9,362 nt of DNA from Gorillibacterium sp. (GTDB lineage Bacteria; Bacillota; Bacilli; Paenibacillales; NBRC-103111). Below, piece after piece: positions 5,305 to 9,362 of this stretch (positions are counted from its first letter, which is position 1; each line of letters starts with the position of its first letter). The position numbers and the translations under genes were made by a program. Where the stretch lies: the NCBI GenBank assembly GCA_023511325.1, contig JAIMBU010000058.1, forward strand, positions 1-9,362, written 5' to 3'. The notes under the pieces were generated by a model, which was not told the origin of the DNA, did not search any database, and saw only the letters and a list, made by a program, of their open reading frames with translations.

Positions 5305-7656
5305 TCATTCAGAGGAACGCTCCCGATATTGTCCTGGTGTCATCTCCTCTACCTTCTTGAACAGTCGAATAAAGTAAGAGGGCTGGTAACCAACCTGTTC
5401 CGCGATTTCATTAATTTTCAAGCTCGTACCGTCCAAGAGTTCCTTGGCTTTATCGATCCGCAGCCTGATCAAATAGTCGATATAATTCATACCGTGGACC
5501 TGCTTGAATGCGCGACTGAGAGCATAGGGAGTGACGCCAAAGGCATCCGAGCATTCCTCTAGGGAAATATCGCTTGTGAAGCGCAGCTTCATACGCTCCG
5601 TTACCTGCTCCACCAGTTGCTTAAGGTGAAGGTTCTGGTGTTCATTAAGCTTCAGGGTATAAGGCCGGATCACCTTTTGCTGGAAGAAGCGCACTATCTG
5701 CTCCGGCTCCCGAAGTTGGCTTAGTTGCTCATACAGATTCTGACCGCCAAATACATGGTGCGGGTGAATGCCCGTCTCCAGCATTGTATGTAGAATGCTA
5801 CCCAGCACCTGCAGGCCACCTTCCATCAGCAATCTTTCATTTCCGGTCTGCAGCATCAGTTCATTGATGAAGGACTGAATCAGACTCATCGCCTGTTCCG
5901 TTTTTCCCATACGGATAACTTGAACTAGTTCCTTCTCCAGAGCGAACGGGTATCCGATATCTGGACTGTGAACGCCCGGCACGATTTCCTCCAAGTCCAG
6001 CACCTGACAATTCTCCAATAGATCCCGATACTTGATGGCATTTCGCAGGTACGGCAGCATCTGCGGCAGTTCTCTCACCTGTGACGTTACGCTCCCAATA
6101 CACACAGCGGTCTGCATCTTCAGCAAGGAGCTAATCGTCCGCACTAGATCATCAGCAAGCCCGTATAATTCTTCCTTCACCTGCTGCTTCGTGCGTTCCA
6201 GGGGATAGGATAGAATGATTCCAACCGTAAGGTCCTGAAAGTTGATACTTTCTGCATAATTACTTCTTGTACGTACGATTTCCTGAGCAATATTAGATAC
6301 GGCAAAGGTGACCAGTTGCTCATCGCTCTCATAAAAGCGTCCGTTTTCCTTGGCAACTCCGCTAATTTGCAACAAAATGAGTGTGAACCATTCCTCTTCA
6401 GTTTCCCAGCCAAAGCCCTTCATCCGGGTACGGATTTCCACCTCGCTGAGCGAGTAAAAGTGCCCCTGCACGAGTTGCATCAGAAAAGCTGACCGAAGCG
6501 AAGGATATGCCTGCTCCAGCCTAGACTCAAGCTCTCGGCTCTCCTCAGTCAGATGCTTCCACTGGCTCTCAATATAGGCAATCTCATCGGATAAGCCGTC
6601 TGACGTCGGTTGCTTATTGCTTCTCACGATACTTAATAAACGGCCGATCGGCCGGTATAGGCGTTTGGATGCCACCCAGGATAGGATAATAGCCATGGCC
6701 AGTCCCAAGAGTCCAATCCCTAGTAGCATTCTGGACATAAGAATAACAGGAGCTGTCAACTGGGTGAGTGAGGTAGCAGTCGCATATTTCCAAGGAGCCG
6801 TTGGTCTGTTAAATTCTCCATAGGAAACACTATACGTTTGCTCCTTCCATTTGAGGAGGAACGACCCATTCCTCTGCCCGCTCTTCAGCACACCCTCCCG
6901 CATGGCAAACTCTAGTGCTTCATGCGCTGGGGTAGCACCAGGTCTGGAGACAAGAAAAAAGCCCTCTTGATTCATGAGGAATGAAGCGCCATCCTCATCT
7001 GTTGTCATCTCCTCAACCATCTGCAAAAGTCTGGATTTATCTAGGTATAAAATCAGTGCTCCATGGGGCTGCCCAATGGACGGCACCTTATGGATCAGCG
7101 CCAGTTCTGGCCCACCCCCTCTAGGGTTAACCTTGGGGAAGGAATCGTTCCAGAATACACCATGGTCGGAGTCCAACAACGCTTGAAATTGCGTCAACTC
7201 TGGCTCCCTCGTTAGCGGAACAATCCCCTCAATGTCCGAGATGATTACCGGCTGTCGCCTGTCCAAATACAAGTCTACCCGGTCGATGAGCGGATAGGCC
7301 CCCTTCATAAGTCCGAGAAACTGATATAACGCTTGTGTCGTGATATATTCCTCGCTTAGATTAACGTCTCGCAGCCGCACATCCAATCTGCTGTCCAACG
7401 ACCACTGGGTAGCTGCCAGCTCCAGCTGAGCAAGGCTATCGCTCATCCTTTGCAGTGACTTCTGAAGCAGCACCTCATGATTATGGGCAACCTCCTGCTC
7501 GATATGGTTTCGACCTGCCACATAGGAGGTAATTCCGATGGCGACTGTCGGCAAGCTTGTAATGCACAAGACCAGGATGAGGCTTTTGCGGTAAAAGTTG
7601 CTACGTCCGGTTCGCCGTGTCCACCAGTGCCACAGCTGTCCCCAGGAATATCGCAT
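5305..7656 (-). CDS. Membrane-anchored AraC-family transcriptional regulator with extracellular sensor region
   Basis: A 783-residue one-protein sensor and regulator. A basic N-terminus is followed by membrane segment 1 (about 24-47), an extracytoplasmic region (about 48-300) that looks like a Cache-type ligand domain, and membrane segment 2 (about 306-329). A short HAMP-like RPIGRLL part follows (335-341), then a cytoplasmic middle region (about 380-670) that I do not recognise. The C-terminal AraC DNA-binding domain (about 676-783) has helix-turn-helix units near 697-722 and 748-778 with the usual ending MTPGQYR. The type is common in Paenibacillus and is known in B. subtilis as YesS and YtdP, which stand beside sugar transport genes. 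Start ATG 7656 has GAGGTGA five bases upstream, a good ribosome site. The gene follows the binding-protein gene by 83 bp, so it most likely controls that transporter in answer to an extracellular sugar. The ligand is unknown. Confidence 0.93.
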   Translation of the reverse strand: MRYSWGQLWHWWTRRTGRSNFYRKSLILVLCITSLPTVAIGITSYVAGRNHIEQEVAHNHEVLLQKSLQRMSDSLAQLELAATQWSLDSRLDVRLRDVNLSEEYITTQALYQFLGLMKGAYPLIDRVDLYLDRRQPVIISDIEGIVPLTREPELTQFQALLDSDHGVFWNDSFPKVNPRGGGPELALIHKVPSIGQPHGALILYLDKSRLLQMVEEMTTDEDGASFLMNQEGFFLVSRPGATPAHEALEFAMREGVLKSGQRNGSFLLKWKEQTYSVSYGEFNRPTAPWKYATATSLTQLTAPVILMSRMLLGIGLLGLAMAIILSWVASKRLYRPIGRLLSIVRSNKQPTSDGLSDEIAYIESQWKHLTEESRELESRLEQAYPSLRSAFLMQLVQGHFYSLSEVEIRTRMKGFGWETEEEWFTLILLQISGVAKENGRFYESDEQLVTFAVSNIAQEIVRTRSNYAESINFQDLTVGIILSYPLERTKQQVKEELYGLADDLVRTISSLLKMQTAVCIGSVTSQVRELPQMLPYLRNAIKYRDLLENCQVLDLEEIVPGVHSPDIGYPFALEKELVQVIRMGKTEQAMSLIQSFINELMLQTGNERLLMEGGLQVLGSILHTMLETGIHPHHVFGGQNLYEQLSQLREPEQIVRFFQQKVIRPYTLKLNEHQNLHLKQLVEQVTERMKLRFTSDISLEECSDAFGVTPYALSRAFKQVHGMNYIDYLIRLRIDKAKELLDGTSLKINEIAEQVGYQPSYFIRLFKKVEEMTPGQYRERSSE

Positions 7657-7690
7657 GTAAAGTCACCTCACTTCATTCGGATAAAGGCGC

Positions 7691-7724
7691 AAAATCCCCC
7701 CTTGTTCCGGTATCCGGACAAGGG
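7691..7724 (-). terminator. Stem-loop terminator or attenuator after the solute-binding protein gene
   Basis: Arms CCCTTGT (7699-7705) and ACAAGGG (7718-7724), and CCGG (7707-7710) and CCGG (7714-7717), with one bulged T and a TAT loop, eleven pairs. On the minus strand the stem is followed by GGGATTTTGCG, so the T-tract has only four bases. It begins 16 bases past the binding-protein stop. With no promoter hexamers visible between it and the regulator start, it probably lets some transcription through. Confidence 0.65.
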
Positions 7725-7739
7725 AGGAGAAAGAGTATG

Positions 7740-9254
7740 TTATTTGGCTGCAGCTAAGCGCTTTTGATATGAATCGTTAAGCTCGGCTGTAATCTTAACC
7801 ATGTCAGGGTCTTGCTTTAGCTTTGCCACATAAACATCCCATGCCTCAATCGATTCTTTGCCCATGATCACCTTGGTTTTCATGTCCTGAATCTTCTTGC
7901 GGAGTTCAGTGCCAACCTTGGAGTTCGTATCGGAGACCAATCCTATTGACGGATCGCCGATGCTGGTTTTGGCTCGTTCATCAATAATCTTTTTATTGCG
8001 TTCATAGATCTCATTCGGCATGCCGCTACGGTAAGCGCGCAAGTACGGATCATATTTTAAGAAAATTTGGCCAAATGCCTGCTGAGCGACAATATCCTTC
8101 TTCGCCTGCTCAGTTGGAGTTTTTATACCGTCCTTCTCCGTATAGTGGACATCCTTGATGCCAAAGCTGGCCAATGTATTGCCCTCATCGGTAGCACCGT
8201 AGTCCATGAATGAGAGCAGCTTCTTCACCTTGTCCTCTGACACGGTTTTGGGAATGGCGTACATGCCATAAAATCCACCATCTTTGTTGACATATCCATT
8301 GAGGGAGACAAGGGGCAAGAAGTCCGCCTGTGGAATGGTCTTGAGCAGTTCCTCCGTTGGCTCCCAAGCTGCCTCGACGGTATCCTGGAACAGACCACCA
8401 CGGTTCGCCTTTAGCAGGTCCTTCGCTTGCGTATTCTTCATGACTGCGACATCCTCGGGAATCAGCTTTTCTTTAAAAGCACGATTTAACCACACGAGGC
8501 TTTCCTTCACTTCCGGAAGAACGTTGACATTGACTAGCTTGCCGTCTACCAGCTTCCAGTCACTGTTGGTTTTGGTAAAGCTGTTTTGCAGTTGGGATAA
8601 GTAAGACATACCGTTCTGGTCGACAAAGCCAACATACCCAATTGTATCGTTCTTATTGTTACCATCTGGGTCATTCTCCACAAAAGCTTTCATAACCGTG
8701 TATAGCTCATCGGTCGTTGTGGGGATATCCAGCTTCAGTGTGTCCAGCCAGTCTTTACGGATATAAGGGAATCCACCGCCATCAGTTGGGCGGGGGCGGG
8801 GAATACCATAGGTATTGCCATCGGCCTGCTTCGTATTCTCCCAAGACTCCTTGGGATAGTTCATCAGATTCACATAATCTTTCAGCAGCGGAGTCAGGTC
8901 CCAAAACGCACCTTGTGCAACCATGCTCCTCACCTGCGCGTTAAACGGATCATCCAGCAGGATCAGATCAGGAATATCCCCAGAAGCAAGGGTTACGTTG
9001 ATTTTATCTGCATAATTGTTGGGAGAAACCCAGGTGATTTTGAGCTTCGTGTTGGTGACCTTCTCGATCTCCTTAACCACCACATTATCTGGCCCTGGTG
9101 GCTCTGGCGTGTAATACATCGTCATAATGCTGATCTCCGTCGGCTTAACTGCTTCATTCTCACCCGAGGTAGATTTGCTGCTGCAGGCTGAAAGTGAGAT
9201 AGATGCGAGCAGTACAAGGCCAATGATAATCGAAACTCCTTTGTTCCATTTCAT
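7740..9254 (-). CDS. Extracellular solute-binding lipoprotein of a carbohydrate ABC transporter (LplA/YtcQ type)
   Basis: A 504-residue precursor. Residues 1-24 form a lipoprotein signal: basic MKWNK, a hydrophobic core, and the lipobox LSAC with Cys24, so the mature protein should be lipid-anchored outside the membrane. After a short polar linker, the body has the layout of large family-1 sugar-binding proteins seen in Paenibacillus and in B. subtilis LplA and YtcQ, for example the segment WDLTPLLKDYVNL after the first lobe strand and a lysine-rich helical C-terminus. I prefer ATG 9254 over an in-frame ATG at 9275, because the AGGGGG ribosome site lies between the two and the shorter form has a normal signal peptide. 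It follows the permease stop by 31 bp and so shares its transcript. The ATP-hydrolysing subunit is not in view; in this family it is often encoded elsewhere. The bound sugar cannot be read from the sequence. Confidence 0.94.
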   Translation of the reverse strand: MKWNKGVSIIIGLVLLASISLSACSSKSTSGENEAVKPTEISIMTMYYTPEPPGPDNVVVKEIEKVTNTKLKITWVSPNNYADKINVTLASGDIPDLILLDDPFNAQVRSMVAQGAFWDLTPLLKDYVNLMNYPKESWENTKQADGNTYGIPRPRPTDGGGFPYIRKDWLDTLKLDIPTTTDELYTVMKAFVENDPDGNNKNDTIGYVGFVDQNGMSYLSQLQNSFTKTNSDWKLVDGKLVNVNVLPEVKESLVWLNRAFKEKLIPEDVAVMKNTQAKDLLKANRGGLFQDTVEAAWEPTEELLKTIPQADFLPLVSLNGYVNKDGGFYGMYAIPKTVSEDKVKKLLSFMDYGATDEGNTLASFGIKDVHYTEKDGIKTPTEQAKKDIVAQQAFGQIFLKYDPYLRAYRSGMPNEIYERNKKIIDERAKTSIGDPSIGLVSDTNSKVGTELRKKIQDMKTKVIMGKESIEAWDVYVAKLKQDPDMVKITAELNDSYQKRLAAAK

Positions 9255-9285
9255 TAATGAAAGACCCCCTATCATATTAGTAGAT

Positions 9286-9362
9286 TTATTCCTTCACCGA
9301 GCCGACCATCGCACCTTTGGCGAAATGCTTTTGCAGAAAAGGATAGACGAGCAGGATCGGAA
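9286..9362 (-). CDS. Carbohydrate ABC transporter permease, C-terminal end (gene runs off the right edge)
   Basis: The last 24 codons and a TAA stop. The tail PILLVYPFLQKHFAKGAMVG has the typical ending of LplC/YtcP/MalG-type inner-membrane permeases, which finish with a YPFLQKYF-KG-like stretch. It would form the translocation channel partner for the lipoprotein encoded 31 bp downstream. Only the end is present, so membrane segments and the EAA loop cannot be judged. Confidence 0.88.
   Translation of the reverse strand, partial: PILLVYPFLQKHFAKGAMVGSVKE

Noticed and set aside
7756..7763. Palindrome AAGCGCTT as a catabolite-repression (cre) site
   Set aside because: It lies in the 3' coding end of the binding protein and the flanks do not fit the cre consensus.
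9255..9275. ATG 9275 as start of the solute-binding protein
   Set aside because: The seven extra residues include the codons of the AGGGGG ribosome site, and the form from ATG 9254 has a normal lipoprotein signal.

Overview
The window looks like part of a chromosome of an endospore-forming Firmicute, most likely Paenibacillus or a close relative. The reasons are a full-length spoIIE, the gene order spoIIE-yabS-yabT-tilS known from Bacillus subtilis, and a Paenibacillus-style sugar ABC module with a very large membrane-anchored AraC regulator. Genus placement is inference from gene content and protein style; no search was run. Every gene lies on the minus strand, so the window is transcribed from its right end to its left end.

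Right part (about 5300-9362): the last 24 codons of a carbohydrate ABC permease, a lipoprotein solute-binding protein of the LplA/YtcQ type, and a 783-residue regulator with two membrane segments, an extracellular sensor region and a C-terminal AraC DNA-binding domain. Permease and binding protein are 31 bp apart and form one operon. A stem-loop with a short T-tract sits between the binding protein and the regulator, so the regulator may be made from partial read-through. The likely job is detection and import of an oligosaccharide whose identity the sequence does not reveal.

Middle (about 4740-5255): an elongator tRNA-Met(CAT) gene with its own sigma-A type promoter and a strong Rho-independent terminator. 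A gene-free stretch with small inverted repeats follows, and then the spoIIE control region. This has TTGACA and TATAAT exactly 21 bp apart, with several near-matches to the Spo0A box around and upstream of the -35. That wide-spaced Spo0A-dependent arrangement is known from B. subtilis spoIIE and spoIIG.

Left part (1-4740): spoIIE (PP2C phosphatase of the asymmetric septum, which activates sigma-F), closed by its own terminator; then yabS (von Willebrand A protein), yabT (membrane-anchored Ser/Thr kinase, overlapping yabS by 17 bp) and the start of tilS (tRNA-Ile lysidine synthetase). yabS is preceded by a candidate sigma-F promoter, which would place yabS-yabT in the forespore programme that SpoIIE switches on.

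The most interesting points are that YabS has the two halves of a vWA fold in swapped order, the 21-bp spoIIE promoter, the Cys substitution in the kinase catalytic loop, a cysteine cluster in SpoIIE, and repeat-like intergenic DNA downstream of the tRNA. I did not see a phage, IS element, CRISPR array or defence system.
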